A program made the translations under genes and the position numbers. 64,000 nucleotides of DNA from Taeniopygia guttata (Eukaryota > Chordata > Aves > Passeriformes > Estrildidae). Location: positions 7,550,501 through 7,614,500 of the forward strand of contig NC_133050.1 in the NCBI RefSeq assembly GCF_048771995.1, read 5' to 3'. Under the pieces are notes generated by a model. It was not told the origin of the DNA. It saw only the letters and a list, made by a program, of their open reading frames with translations, and did not search any database. Each line of letters starts with the position of its first letter. The first letter of the stretch is position 1. Shown one piece after another: positions 10,042-21,050 of the stretch.

Positions 10042-10474
10042 GGGAATGAAAAGTGGAGATGAACATTTGCAGAGAGAATAATGCAGACAAAGAGGAGCCG
10101 ACTCCGAGAAAAGCCCCAAATCACCCAAAATCACCCAAAATTGCAATCACCTGCTCCAGCCTGACCCTTTCCAGCCCGACAGACCCTCCCCTCACACTTG
10201 CTGAGACCTTCCAATCCCTACCATTCCCCAAATCCCTCGGTTCCGATCCACGCTTGGCGTCGAACTGGGCAGAGAAAGTCCAAAGCACAGACAGAAGAGG
10301 CAAAGCCCCAAGAAGAAAGAAAAGCTTGAACTAAACTAAAGTTCTATCCTAAACTTAAAACGCAGGGTCCTGGTTTCCAGCGGCGCTTCCCTCTCCAGCA
10401 GCCTTCAGATCACATTCCGTATTCCTTCGCTTCTTCCCTTGTTCCTTTCCGTGGTTATTTCCCTCAAAAACCGC

Positions 10475-11242
10475 TCAGATCTTCTTGCAGAGGCCCCTCT
10501 GGCACGGGTGCTTCCAGCGGGTGGAGAAGGTGTAGGAGCGCTCGGGGACGCACTTGGTGGCACAGGGCGTGGCACAGGGCGTGGCACAGGGCGTGGTGCA
10601 GGTGGGCACGCACTTGGTCACGCACTTGGTGGCACAGGAGGTGGTGGCACAGGGCGCGGCGCAGGGCGCGGGGCACGGCGGGGCGCACTTGGTGGCACAA
10701 GGTGGGGGACAGGGCGGGGCACAGGGTGGGGCACAAGGCTGAGGACAGGGCGGGGCACAGGGCGGGGCACAAGGCTGGGGACAGGGCGGAGCACAGGGTG
10801 GGGCACAGGGCGGAGCACAGGGTGGGGCACAGGGCGGAGGACAGGGCGGGGGACAGGGCGGGGGACAGGGCGGGGCACATTTGGTGGTGCATGGGGCAGC
10901 GCACGGAGTGACACAGGGCGGGGCACACTGGGTGACACACGGGGGGTCACACTTGGCCACGAACTGCGGCACGCAGCAGGACTCCAGGCACTCCAGGCCC
11001 TTCTGGCCCGTCCCGATGGGCACGCCCGCCTCCAGTGCCCCAGCCAGCTCAGCCGACTCTGAGGAGCCCACCACGGTCTCCTGCGGGTACGTGGTGAGGA
11101 TGGGCCCCGGGAAGGTGACGACCACGGGTGGTGGGAAGATGATGACCCGTGAGTCGGGGCAGGCCACCACGCAGGGCTCATTGCAGGCGGCGGCGCGCGG
11201 GTCGGGGCAGGGCTCGGCACACATGGTTTTCTCGCAGGACAT
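10475..11242 (-). CDS. CBP core fused to Cys-Pro-rich repeat tail (G4)
   Basis: A 255-residue protein. Residues 20-60 are a CBP core of a variant type (CNEPCVVACPDSRVIIFPPP, then FPGPILTTYPQETVVGSS). Residues about 70-77 read LEAGVPIG, recalling the GVPI segment of feather and claw CBPs. From about residue 88 to 234 the protein is a run of PPC, APPC, PQPC and TKC units, with cysteine every third or fourth residue. The last 20 residues (SYTFSTRWKHPC...) form a basic aromatic end shared with G10. A very highly disulfide-linked product is expected, comparable in principle to hair high-sulfur proteins; this role is inferred. The start lies 18 nt after the splice site TTTCAG. I do not assign it to the named EDC cysteine-rich gene EDCRP, because it contains a CBP core. 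Confidence 0.9.
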   Translation of the reverse strand: MSCEKTMCAEPCPDPRAAACNEPCVVACPDSRVIIFPPPVVVTFPGPILTTYPQETVVGSSESAELAGALEAGVPIGTGQKGLECLESCCVPQFVAKCDPPCVTQCAPPCVTPCAAPCTTKCAPPCPPPCPPPCPPPCAPPCAPPCAPPCAPPCPQPCAPPCAPPCPQPCAPPCAPPCPPPCATKCAPPCPAPCAAPCATTSCATKCVTKCVPTCTTPCATPCATPCATKCVPERSYTFSTRWKHPCQRGLCKKI

Positions 11243-11261
11243 CTTGCGGCTGGGCTGGACC

Positions 11262-13098
11262 TGAAAGGAGGGGACAAATGTCAGTCCCGAGGAGCCAGAG
11301 GGATGGAATCAACCCATGGAAAGGCACAAGGTAGGGGGTGGTTTGATAACCACTCTGCTCTGCTTGGCTTGGCTCTTGTTGGTGACCTTCCAGAGCCCTG
11401 GGAACACAAACACCTCCCTGGGGACACCAAAACACCTCTCTGGACATACCAGAACACCTCTTTTGGGGACACCAGAACACCTCTTTGGGGACCCCAAATC
11501 ACCTCTTTGGGGGACACCAAGCCACCTCTTGGAGGACACCAAATCACCCCTTTGGGGACACCAAATCACTCCTTTGGGACACCAAAACACCTATTTTGGG
11601 AACACCAAAACACCTCTTTGGGGACACCAAATGACCCCTTTGGGGCTGTTGTTTAATTAATATCTGTTTCCTCCTGTGCAATTTGGGCTGCAGAGGTGGA
11701 GTTCAGTAAAATGAAGGTAACACATAAACCACTGTAGGAATGGACAACAAGAGAGGTTTTACTGGACCCAATTTGGACAAAGTCTGGGCTAAGAAGATAA
11801 AAATCCAAGGGATGTCATCCCTGTGATGGAATTGATCCATAAGGATTCCAATAATTATGGATTTAGTGCAGTCAGTTCACTACAAGTTCCTTTGCCAGAT
11901 AGTGAGCACAAAAGTCACTTGGAAAACTCAATAAAAACCTTTTGCAAGATCATGAGGAAAAACTGAAGCACAACAAAAACCTGAGAGCAGTTGTCCCAAA
12001 TTTAAATTTCAGAGGGATTCAAACTGTTCCCAAACCAGGGCTGAGTTCTTCTTTCTGGTTTTGAAATAAATTTAAGGGTGGGGATTTGGAAAATAGCACA
12101 AAAATCCATTCAAGTTGTAATTTCAACCTTACCCAAATTCCACCTCAAAGCACCCAGTGAAGGAGCCACTTAATCTGTTGTTGCAGATTAAATTGAATAT
12201 TTTGGGTTCAGCCCAGGTGATTATTTATTTTTTTTAGCTGCGTATTGGAGAAACCTGGGTGGAGTTGAGTTTGACTCAAGCCATTTTTGTTTTCTTTCCG
12301 CATTCTAAACACGATGCCGAAATGTGCATAATTCACCAAAATTTAAACCCTAATCCAGGTGCTTTCCTGAGCTTCTGATCCTTTAAATCTGCTACAACTC
12401 TGAATTCCCTGTCCTTGACTTGACCCTGATCGGAGACCAAAACAGAGGAAAGGAATAACTTAAAACCAGACCTAAACACAGAGCACAGCACATCCCAAAC
12501 AGATTCAAATATTGTCACTTTGCATAAAACCAAAGTTTTGCATAAACAGAACAAAACCACCCAAAGCAGCTTCCCAAGTTGACATTTTTTGGGTCATTCC
12601 TGTATTTCCTGCATAGGAAAACAAGGAATTTTAAGGGTCGCATCCACAGGGATGTTGCGTCCTCATCCACAGGAGACTGCAGGTCTGTACATCTCAATAT
12701 TTCTAAAACTTGTGTTTAAATTTCTGCACCACCTCTGCTCAAAATCAGATAAAAATTGGAAGCCACAAGGTCAGAACCGCCCCGCCAGGTGGAAGCTGCT
12801 GGCTGAGGTGTTTTAAGGTTACCTAAAGGCTGAATCCATTAAATTTCCATAAAGCAATGGAATTAAATGTTTTTAATATTATCTAGATTGCAAATACATT
12901 TTTAAACTTTGATCCCGCAGCGCTTCTGGATGATAATCAAAATTATTTTGATTATTCCATGAAAATAAATAGAATTGTTTTCCAGAATGGCAGAACACAA
13001 ATCCAAAATTCAGCGTTGAGTTAATCGTAAACATTTGTAAAATTAGACTCATTTTATTGTATTATTTTAGGAAGAAGTTATATCAGAATCCAACTTAC
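11262..13098 (-). other. Intron of G4
   Basis: About 1.84 kb between GTAAGT (13093-13098) and TTTCAG. It contains the array at 11400-11650 and otherwise AT-rich sequence without coding features. Confidence 0.7.
11400..11650. repeat. ~22-bp minisatellite
   Basis: About ten units of 'GGGGACACCAAAACACCTCTTT' and variants, some with ATCACC in place of ACACC. Confined to the G4 intron. Confidence 0.88.
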
Positions 13099-13164
13099 TC
13101 AGTTCAGCGAGGAGAAGCCAACAGGACCCACTGGAAGCTCCCTGAGTCAGGAATGGTTTTTATA
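13093..13164 (-). promoter_or_regulatory. G4 promoter, TATA box and leader exon
   Basis: TATAAAAA on the minus strand at 13157-13164. The leader exon (13099 to about 13135) contains TTCTCCTCGCTGA, which the G9 leader also carries, and ends at GTAAGT. Confidence 0.75.
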
Positions 13165-13689
13165 TCCCCAGCTGGACCACCAGGCTGATGCAAGAAAATA
13201 ACGTCATATTTGAGCATTAGGTCCCATTACTCCCCAAACCAAATTTGAGGGGTAATTACAGTAATTGCTTTGCTTTGCTCGCTGTTTGTGTTCATTACCC
13301 TTTTCTCACCAGCACGTGACCGTTGTTGTTTGGTCCCAGATTCTTCTCATTTCAGAGTTTTGAGGCTCAAATTTATTCTTGCAGCTCTGCCGAGGTGAAA
13401 GCCCAGGCTGAGCTCAGCTTTGCAGGAGCTCCCGAGCTTTGCAAGGCTCGTCCTTGCAGCTCCTTAATCCCAGGATTTGTTTCCTGGCCTCCAAGAATGC
13501 AGCAGAGCCTAACCCAGCATTAGCCGTGAGTGTTCCCGGCTGCTTCCAAACTTGTTGGGACGTGTTTATGGGAATGGCTGGACTGGAGTGGCCGAGTCGG
13601 CTCCCAGAGCCACTCCCGGCTGAGCCCGTGGGGCTCTGGCTCCTCGTTTGGTGTCCGAGTCCAGGATCCGACTCACCCCAAGTTCCAAA
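13165..13689. other. Intergenic region upstream of G4
   Basis: No repeat family or gene structure recognised. Confidence 0.4.
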
Positions 13690-13885
13690 CCTCGAGGAGT
13701 TCCACCTCAGCATGAGGGAGAACTTCCTTCCATGGAGCTGCTGTCCAGGGAAGGCAGAATTTGGATTGTCCCTGTCTGGAGTCATCCCAAACCCATTTGG
13801 ATGTGTTCCTGTGTCACCTGCCCAGGGATATCTCCAGAGGTCACTTCCAACCCCAACAATCCTGGTATTCTGGGATATAAACAAC
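13690..13885 (+). mobile_element. CR1 LINE 3'-end fragment
   Basis: GAGGGAGAACTTCCTT..., then GGATATCTCCAGAGGTCACTTCCAACCCCAACAATCCTGG, a typical CR1 end in plus orientation. Confidence 0.75.
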
Positions 13886-14924
13886 ACTGGGAGGTGATGT
13901 GGCCAGTGGAGCCCCGGTTTAGCACAAAACTCCTCCTCTGCCACAAAATTCGTGCCCGGGAAGAAATCAGAAGTGGGAAAGTCCCTTTTGGGAAAAGTGG
14001 GATGGTCAGAGGGATCCTGGTATGGGATAAATCACTCCATCCTCAGTTCCTTTCCTGGTGGTTTTGGTCACCAGAAAAATGTTGGTGTGGAGGAGTGTGG
14101 GAAACTCCGGGCGAGGGAAGAAGCCATCAAAGACAATAATTCCCTGTTTAATACAGGGAAAACCAGGGAAAAAACACAGGATTTATTTAAGGTTGCTCAG
14201 GACAATTTTGGATCCAGAGGACAAAGAGTTACAGTCCCAGTTTGTGCTGGGGTGAAGCACAAATTCATGGTATGCTGGAAGCTCAGCCCCCCGAGGTGAG
14301 AGAAGCCCAGTCCCATTTAAATCCCCAAATATGCCCTGATTTGGGAAGGTGAGTGTTTGGGCAAGTGGATTGAAATGGTATCATTAGGATAACAAACACA
14401 GGGGCAGGCTTTTAATCCCCAAGAACCAGAGGGATCCGAATTCCGAATTCCCGAGGCTGAGTCAGGGGAATCACGTGGGTGGCCCTGACACATTTGTTTG
14501 GAAGGGACGCTATGATTCAGTCCTGCTTTAATATCCGCAGCCTGTCATTAACTTCAGAGAGCCATGGCACTTTGCATGGGTAAAACATGAGTGGGTGTTT
14601 GCAAAACCATCCCCAAGCATTTCCTCACAGCATTCCCAATGAGTGCTTTTGCCCAGGGGAGCCTCTGGGATCGCTCTGCTTCCAGGAGGGAATGGAGAGC
14701 ATGGAGGTCATGACAAAAATAAACCAAAAAAAAAAAACCAAAACAAAAACCAGGAAGGAGGGAAATGAGCCCAGGAAATGCTGGGGGTGCTCAGAAACAA
14801 CTGGTTTGGGGTGGCAGGTCTTGGGATTGTGGTGCCAACCTGATCCAGGGCTCCTCAGCTGAGTGTGACACAAAATTCTGGAGTTGGGAAGGTGGGATGG
14901 GCCCCTGAGAGAGGATTTTAAAGG
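13886..14924. other. Gene-free interval
   Basis: Unique-looking sequence with a short A-rich run near 14727; no gene structure seen. Confidence 0.4.
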
Positions 14925-15062
14925 AATCACAGAAATGGGATGGTTTGGGTGGGAAGGGACCTTAGAAATGCCTTCATTCCACATCCCACACCTCCCACCA
15001 TCCCAGGCTGCTCCAATTCCCATCCTGCCTGGCTTGGACACTTCCAGGGATGGGGAGTTAAT
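14925..15062 (-). mobile_element. CR1 LINE 3'-end fragment
   Basis: Begins with the tail-like AATCACAGAAATGGGATGG, then GGTTTGGGTGGGAAGGGACC and 'GGCTTGGACACTTCCAGGGATGGGG'. Reverse orientation, truncated. Confidence 0.85.
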
Positions 15063-15649
15063 GGATCAGGATCAGGATGAGGATCAGTAGGACCTGTCAG
15101 TGGCTGCTTTCCCTGGAGCAGCCCACCCAAGCAACGTCTGGCAGGTTCGGAAAAGTTTGGAGACACTGGAATTCCTTTCCAGCTCCTTTCAGCAGTGCCA
15201 GCCCTGCCTGGAGTATTCCTCCTCCTCCTCTCTCCTTAAGCAGCAGTCTCCTGCAGCTTTTATCCTGTTTTTTGCTCTCTCAGGGGCATTCCCAGCTCCA
15301 GGTCTTCATCTCTTTCCAGGTTTCAGCCCCAGGAATTCCCCAAAAGCCCCTTGGAAGGGAAGAATCGCTCTGCCCTTCCTGGCAGGAATTCCCTTCCCCA
15401 GAGCAGCTCCAGAGGGAGCTTTTGGACCAGCCCGACTTCCGCAGGCAGGAATTAATTTCTTCTCCTGCATGTTTTTATTTATTTACATGGAAAAAATCGA
15501 GGATGAGGAAGTGGTTGTGCAATCCCAGTTGGAAAAGGATTTCAGACTTTATACAGGTGAAGTTACAAGAGATGTTGTGAGCAGGAAATTTAAATAAATA
15601 TTAATTATTTGGGGGGTTTGAGATGGGGAATAGTCTCGAGAGGTCGGGA
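15063..15649. other. Gene-free interval
   Basis: No recognisable gene. A few short reading frames have no EDC composition and no leader exon. Confidence 0.4.
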
Positions 15650-15772
15650 AGGAGCTGGGGGCGGGGCTCCAACCCTCCCAAATTCTGGAATTAGGCCAAA
15701 AGCATGAGTTTGAAAAAAGAGTTACAAGAAAAAAAAAAAAAAAACAACGTGGGAATTTGAATGCAACAGAAC

Positions 15773-15778
15773 TTTAAT
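15773..15778 (-). terminator. Poly(A) signal ATTAAA of G5
   Basis: ATTAAA followed after seven bases by TGCATTC on the minus strand, identical to G6. Confidence 0.82.
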
Positions 15779-15959
15779 GTTAGGGAAGGGTTCAGGGCAG
15801 AGTCACAGGCAAGGTGCACAAAGGACAATTCCCAGGGCTTTGGGAAGCGATACAGATCCACAAAGGCCGGAGAAGGTGATTCCTGGGATGTCCTTGGCTT
15901 GCAGCTTCCCCAGGAGCTGAGCCCAGCCCGCGGCTGCTGCCGGGGGAGCCGGGGCTGCC

Positions 15960-16670
15960 TCAGAAAAAGGAGCCGCAGTTTCCTCCTCCAAACCTCCCGG
16001 AGCTGGAGCTGCCCCCTCCGTAGGATCCCCCTCCATAGGAGCCGCCCCCAAAGGAGCCCCCACCGCAGGAGCCCCCGAAGCCCCCGCCCGAGGAGCCGAA
16101 GGTTCTTCTGCTCCCAAATGATCTGCCCCCTCCGTAGGAGCCCCCAGAGCCAAAGGATCTGCCCCCTCCGTAGGAGCCCCCAAAGGAACCACCTCGGCAG
16201 GACCCACCAAAGGAACCACCTCCGTAGGACCCACCCATGGAACCTCCTCCGTAGGATCCGCCCATGGAACTACCCCCATAGGATCCCCCAATTCCCCCCA
16301 TGGAACCGCCTCCATAAGATCCCCCCATGGAACCTCCTCCGTAGGATCCCCCCATGGAACCGCCTCCAAGGGATCCCCCAATTCCCCCCATGGAGCCGCT
16401 GCCCCCTCCGTAGGAGCCCCCAAGGGCGCCCCCGGATCCGGAGGATCCCATGGCCCCCGACGGGAAGGAGGTGCCCACGATGCTCTCCTGGGGGCAGGAG
16501 CTGAGGATGGGCCCTGGGAAGGTGATGACCACGGGCGGAGGGTAGACCACGGCCCGCGAGTCCCCGCAGGAGGTGACACAGGGCTGGCTCCAGGCGTCCG
16601 CGTAGGGCTGGGGACAGGACACCTCGCACGGGGACGAGCAGCCGCTGCTCATCATCGCTCCTGACGACAT
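15960..16670 (-). CDS. Scale-type corneous beta-protein, long Gly-Ser-Tyr tail (G5)
   Basis: A 236-residue CBP. Head residues 1-24 contain [16 protein letters not shown]; the core is at 30-66. Residues 71-225 are GGS(Y/M/F)GG repeats in three flavours: [10 protein letters not shown], then GGSFGGS(C/Y), then [13 protein letters not shown]. The C-terminus is GGGNCGSFF. Such Gly-Ser-Tyr domains make flexible, water-poor matrix between the beta-filaments in scales and claws. The start at 16670 follows the splice site GCCGCAG by about 20 nt; the in-frame ATG at 16706 lies in the intron. The coding exon is nearly identical to G6, with a single residue difference seen in the repeats (GGGSMGG versus GGSSMGG). 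Confidence 0.94.
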   Translation of the reverse strand: MSSGAMMSSGCSSPCEVSCPQPYADAWSQPCVTSCGDSRAVVYPPPVVITFPGPILSSCPQESIVGTSFPSGAMGSSGSGGALGGSYGGGSGSMGGIGGSLGGGSMGGSYGGGSMGGSYGGGSMGGIGGSYGGSSMGGSYGGGSMGGSYGGGSFGGSCRGGSFGGSYGGGRSFGSGGSYGGGRSFGSRRTFGSSGGGFGGSCGGGSFGGGSYGGGSYGGGSSSSGRFGGGNCGSFF

Positions 16671-16689
16671 TCTTGGGATGGACGGCGAC

Positions 16690-17291
16690 CTGCGGCAGCA
16701 CAGCAATCAGAACCACAGTGCCCAGAATTCCAGAGGAAAAAGAAATCCTGCTCTGGTGCTTTCCATGAGCGGGAAAAGTGGGGGAAGCAGAGTATAGAGA
16801 CATTCCTGACATATTTTGGGATAGAGGGAGAACTGCCACTCTGCAAAGGAGTAAAATTAAAATGTTCCAGGAGGAGATCTGGGCTTTTACACAATCCCCA
16901 GGATGATAAAATCTGTAATTTCCTGACTGAAGGGATTATTGCCCTATAAATACGAGATCTCCTCTCTTTTTACTCCATCCTGAATAAAAGCCAAGCTCGG
17001 AGTAGTTAAGTTGTAACCTCCTCGTCAAATAATCAGTGCTTAATTGAGACTTTCCCTTTGTGGTTGGGAGCAGCACAACCTCACGGTTTGAGATCTGCAT
17101 CTCCCAACCAGCCACAACAAACCTCCCTTCCCAAGAGGCAGAATTGATAGAATGGAACAATTTGGCTTGGAAAAGAGACCCAAGTCCAAATTCCCAATCA
17201 TTTCAGAGCTCTGACAAGGAATCATTTCCCGGTTCAGCACCGACAGCCGCATCCCAGTTAATGGAAATGGAATTAGAGGCAGAGAACTCAC
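16690..17291 (-). other. Intron of G5
   Basis: About 600 bp between GTGAGT (17286-17291) and GCCGCAG. The 100 bp next to exon 2 belongs to the duplicated arm; the rest has no counterpart in the G6 intron. Confidence 0.7.
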
Positions 17292-17361
17292 CGGGCTCAC
17301 AGGGAAAACCAGACTGGAGAGAAGGTGCTGGAGAAGCTGCAGGAAAATCCCGGTTTTTATA
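17286..17361 (-). promoter_or_regulatory. G5 promoter, TATA box and leader exon
   Basis: TATAAAAA at 17354-17361 on the minus strand; leader exon about 17292-17330 ending at GTGAGT. The promoter sequence is clearly different from that of G6 despite the near-identical coding exon. Confidence 0.78.
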
Positions 17362-18354
17362 CCCTTCCCGACGGCTCCCAGGCCATGCAACACAACTTTA
17401 GGACATCACCAGCAACACATTTTGCTGCATAAGCGCCTTCTAATTGTAATAATTGCTTTGATAAGTGCTAATGATTCGTAAATCAACCCCTCATCGGCCA
17501 ATACATGCACACACCCTTTGTCTTGCTTTAATCCTTAAATAATTTTTTGATGATTTTGTTACTGGTGCCATTTCCTGACCTGGTTTGACTTGGGAATTGG
17601 CTTGGAAGGGTGATGGATCGGGAATTTCCTCAGCAAGGGCAAAAATCAAATTGTCTTTGACAGGGGAAATATTTTCTGTTCTGCAGAAAATTCCCTGGAA
17701 ATCCAGAATTGGGAAAACCCGCAAATTTTGTGTTTATAAATCCTCGGATGGGAAGGGTAATTTTTTGTACCCATTTAACCCAAGGAACTCATTAAAAAGC
17801 ACTTAAATTAATACCTTGGTGCTCATTGTCATCCAAGGAAGCCCTGTGTGAGAGCATTTAATTATTTTAATTCTCCTTTTGTCACGTTAATTTTCATAAC
17901 TCTCCTTTTGTCATCTTAATTATCCTAATTCTCCTTTTGTCCCCTGTTGGGACAGCTGCAATATTCCAGGGAGACACGTGTCCAGGAGGTATCATTGGAG
18001 GATGAAACCAAAATATCTTTGGGTGCATGAAGCTGATTCCATCTAAAACACAATAAATGTACCTCAAGACTGGCCAGGATTATTTTTTCAGGGAATTCCT
18101 GAATTCCCTGAAAATTCCAGCAGAATTCCTGGGTTTGGACCTTGTCTGGTGAAAGGCAGAAATGCATAAATAGGGGGAGAGATCTCCAAGCAAAATTCCC
18201 AATTTATCAATCACCAGCAACACCCAGGAGGGTTTTAGATGTGGAGGATATTTTGGGGTGGTTGTCACAGACAAACACCTCACACAAACATTGGTGTCAT
18301 CAAACCCCAGACTGAGCAGGGATGGGGGTTGGTTCTAAATCAAAGTCAGATGAA
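17362..18354. other. Divergent intergenic region G5-G6, left part
   Basis: AT-rich, with two or three copies of 'TAATTCTCCTTTTGTC' near 17870-17942. No gene seen. TATA boxes of G5 and G6 are about 2.0 kb apart. Confidence 0.5.
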
Positions 18355-18465
18355 GAGATTTGAGATTTGAAATTTGAGATTTGAGACCTAACATTTGATA
18401 TTGGAGATTCAAGATTCAAGACTTGAGATTCGAGGTTCAAGATTTTGAGATTCGAGATTTGATTC
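18355..18465. repeat. GAGATTTGA heptad-like repeat
   Basis: Repeated GAGATT(T/C)GA and AAGATTCAAGA words of 7-14 bp, next to a CR1 end. Confidence 0.8.
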
Positions 18466-18484
18466 TGTCGGTGCTGTGGGAGGG

Positions 18485-18690
18485 AAACAACTCCAGTTTG
18501 GAGCTGGAATTTCATTATGTTTGTCCTGGAAAGGGTGGTCAGGCCTTGGAAAGGGCTCCCTGGAGGTGTCCAAAGAAGACCTGGCTGCTGGTCTGGGTGA
18601 CCAGGTGGGGATCAGTCCCAGGTTGGACTCCATGGAAAAGACCTTGGAGCTCTTTTCCAACCTCAACAATCCCGAAATTCCATGATCATC
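18485..18690 (+). mobile_element. CR1 LINE 3'-end fragment
   Basis: CCTTGGAAAGGGCTCCCTGG, GTGTCCAAAGAAGACCTGG, then GACCTTGGAGCTCTTTTCCA and a short terminal repeat. Same subfamily as 22330 and 25185. Confidence 0.85.
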
Positions 18691-19380
18691 CCACATTTCT
18701 GTCACGATAAAGTTTATTGTTGGTGCTTACATAACTCCTATCCCCACTTTTCTGGTGTTTCCAGACCCGATTGGAAAACAGAACACAAGGAGCCGATATT
18801 GGGGTTAAGATCTTGCAACAGAACCTGAACAAGCCCTGTCAGGCCCCGGTGACATCCCTGGGTTTGACAGCTCTGCCAGTCAGCAATTCCTCCTTGACTC
18901 CCCAATTAATGGGAAACTTTCTGAGTTCCTCCAGCTGGGTTTGGAAATATCGATTTACATGGAAAATCCTGGGTTCTGCTGCTGGTTCTCTCATTCTGGC
19001 AGTTCTGGGAAGTGGCAGCACTCCCATCAACTCCCCAAAATCCAGATTTTGGGTGGAAAGCAAAATATTGTGCAGGAAACAGATTTATTAATCAATAAAT
19101 CCCTCAAGTGGATCAAAACTCATTCCAGCTTCAGTTCCAGCAAGGCCCAGGGACAGCACCAGCTCCGAGGTGACTTCTGGGGGTCGGAATGTGGAGCAAA
19201 TGGGATCAAACCCAAGGGGTGCAGTGCTTGGAGCGTGACTTGGGATTAATAATGAATTTATCACGTCACTTAGGAGAACAATTAGGACAATTAATGAAAC
19301 AATCCAGCCAGCAAAACATGGTTTGGTAACGCGTGGGAAGCTCTTGCATAAAGCGCGGCTCCCATCCCACTGGGGGTCAG
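18691..19380. other. Divergent intergenic region G5-G6, right part
   Basis: No recognisable repeat or gene up to the G6 TATA box. Confidence 0.4.
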
Positions 19381-19386
19381 GAAAAG

Positions 19387-19461
19387 TATAAAAGAGCCCT
19401 TGGAATTCTGCAGTGCCATCCACGGCTGCTCCTCGTCTCCACTTCTCCAGACCCGGTGAGT
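19387..19461 (+). promoter_or_regulatory. G6 promoter, TATA box and leader exon
   Basis: TATAAAAG at 19387-19394; leader exon about 19418-19455 rich in CTCC, ending at GTGAGT (19456-19461). Confidence 0.8.
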
Positions 19462-20133
19462 TGGATCGTCCTTGTCCTCTGCGTGAATAGGGGAAAATAT
19501 TTTCTGTCTTCCCTCTCCTTCCCAAAAGATGTTTTCAGGAATCTTTCTAAACTCTTCCTCTCTTTTCCTGCTCATGGAAGGCACCAGAGCAGGATTTCTT
19601 TTTCCTCTGGAATTTTGGGCATTGTAGTTAGGATTTATCCCCTGCTTCAGGTTCTTCCCCATGCCAAAAGGTGTCTCCAGGACAAGGAGGCCTTGGTCTC
19701 CTGCAGAACCTGTGGTGCCCAGCAATTCCATTTGCCTTTTCCAGGCTTTAAAATCCAAAGTCCCATCCAAACCTGCATTTGTAGGCACAGGATCAATGAC
19801 AGGATGGGAATTTTCCAGGCACTGGGATCAATTCAAGGTTGTTAGTGACCACCACAACTTTACCTTATTGTCCAAAAAACTCCTGGGGATGAGCTGCTCC
19901 CAAAGGCCCCTGAGTTTGGCTTTGCACTCCAGGATTCCCAGCACTGCCAGGGCAGCAGGAAACCCTTTGAGAATCATCAGAGCTCAGTGCAGAAAAACGC
20001 AGAAAAGGGACAAACCCGACTCTTCCCAAACTCTCCTTCTCCCACTTTTCCCGCTCATGGAAAGCACCAGAGCAGGATTTCTTTTTCCTCTGGAATTCTG
20101 GGCACTGTGGTTCTGATTGCTGTGCTGCCGCAG
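19456..20133 (+). other. Intron of G6 with internal duplication
   Basis: Bounded by GTGAGT and GCCGCAG. A block of about 85 bp (CATGGAAGGCACCAGAGCAG, then TTTCTTTTTCCTCTGGAATT) at 19548-19633 recurs at about 20028-20117, just before exon 2. The second copy is the one shared with G5. Confidence 0.8.
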
Positions 20134-20152
20134 GTCGCCGTCCATCCCAAGA

Positions 20153-20863
20153 ATGTCGTCAGGAGCGATGATGAGCAGCGGCTGCTCGTCCCCGTGCGAG
20201 GTGTCCTGTCCCCAGCCCTACGCGGACGCCTGGAGCCAGCCCTGTGTCACCTCCTGCGGGGACTCGCGGGCCGTGGTCTACCCTCCGCCCGTGGTCATCA
20301 CCTTCCCAGGGCCCATCCTCAGCTCCTGCCCCCAGGAGAGCATCGTGGGCACCTCCTTCCCGTCGGGGGCCATGGGATCTTCCGGATCCGGGGGCGCCCT
20401 TGGGGGCTCCTACGGAGGGGGCAGCGGCTCCATGGGGGGAATTGGGGGATCCCTTGGAGGCGGTTCCATGGGGGGATCCTACGGAGGCGGTTCCATGGGG
20501 GGATCTTATGGAGGCAGTTCCATGGGGGGAATTGGGGGATCCTATGGGGGTAGTTCCATGGGCGGATCCTACGGAGGAGGTTCCATGGGTGGGTCCTACG
20601 GAGGTGGTTCCTTTGGTGGGTCCTGCCGAGGTGGTTCCTTTGGGGGCTCCTACGGAGGGGGCAGATCCTTTGGCTCCGGGGGCTCCTACGGAGGGGGCAG
20701 ATCCTTTGGGAGCAGAAGAACCTTCGGCTCCTCGGGCGGCGGCTTCGGGGGCTCCTGCGGCGGGGGCTCCTTTGGGGGTGGCTCCTATGGAGGGGGATCC
20801 TACGGAGGGGGCAGCTCCAGCTCCGGGAGGTTTGGAGGAGGAAACTGTGGCTCCTTTTTCTGA
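20153..20863 (+). CDS. Scale-type corneous beta-protein, long Gly-Ser-Tyr tail (G6)
   Basis: A 236-residue CBP, inverted near-copy of G5: same head, core (30-66), Gly-Ser-Tyr/Met/Phe repeats and GGGNCGSFF end. One residue difference was found by eye, in the fourth repeat block (GGSSMGG). The start at 20153 lies 19 nt after the 3' splice site at 20133. The two copies should make functionally interchangeable proteins; any difference between them must come from their unlike promoters and leader exons. The long near-identical coding block beside diverged flanks points to recent gene conversion or a recent inverted duplication with promoter exchange. Confidence 0.94.
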   Translation: MSSGAMMSSGCSSPCEVSCPQPYADAWSQPCVTSCGDSRAVVYPPPVVITFPGPILSSCPQESIVGTSFPSGAMGSSGSGGALGGSYGGGSGSMGGIGGSLGGGSMGGSYGGGSMGGSYGGSSMGGIGGSYGGSSMGGSYGGGSMGGSYGGGSFGGSCRGGSFGGSYGGGRSFGSGGSYGGGRSFGSRRTFGSSGGGFGGSCGGGSFGGGSYGGGSYGGGSSSSGRFGGGNCGSFF

Positions 20864-21044
20864 GGCAGCCCCGGCTCCCCCGGCAGCAGCCGCGGGCTGG
20901 GCTCAGCTCCTGGGGAAGCTGCAAGCCAAGGACATCCCAGGAATTGCCTTCTCCGGCCTTTGTGGATCTGTATCGCTTCCCAAAGCCCTGGGAATCGTCC
21001 TTTGTGCACCCTGCCTGTGACTCTGCCCTGAACCCTTCCCTGAC

Positions 21045-21050
21045 ATTAAA
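21045..21050 (+). terminator. Poly(A) signal ATTAAA of G6
   Basis: ATTAAA followed after seven bases by TGCATTC, identical to G5. Confidence 0.82.

Larger units (their letters stand above)
15650..16790 (-). repeat. Left arm of G5/G6 inverted duplication
   Basis: The reverse complement of this segment matches 20030-21165 almost base for base across the coding exon, and with more differences beyond the poly(A) site. Homology stops inside the intron, upstream of exon 2. Confidence 0.92.

Noticed and set aside
10439-11062. Plus-strand Gly-Arg-Thr-rich frame opposite G4.
   Set aside because: Shadow of the Cys-Pro repeats; no promoter or splice structure, while the minus strand carries the CBP core.
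10475-11242. Naming G4 as EDCRP.
   Set aside because: The named cysteine-rich EDC gene is not known to me to contain a CBP core; G4 clearly does.
15803-16579. Proline/alanine-rich and Arg/Pro-rich long frames overlapping G5, with twins over G6 at 20244-21062.
   Set aside because: Frame-shifted and antisense readings of the Gly-Ser-Tyr repeats; identical in both copies simply because the DNA is.
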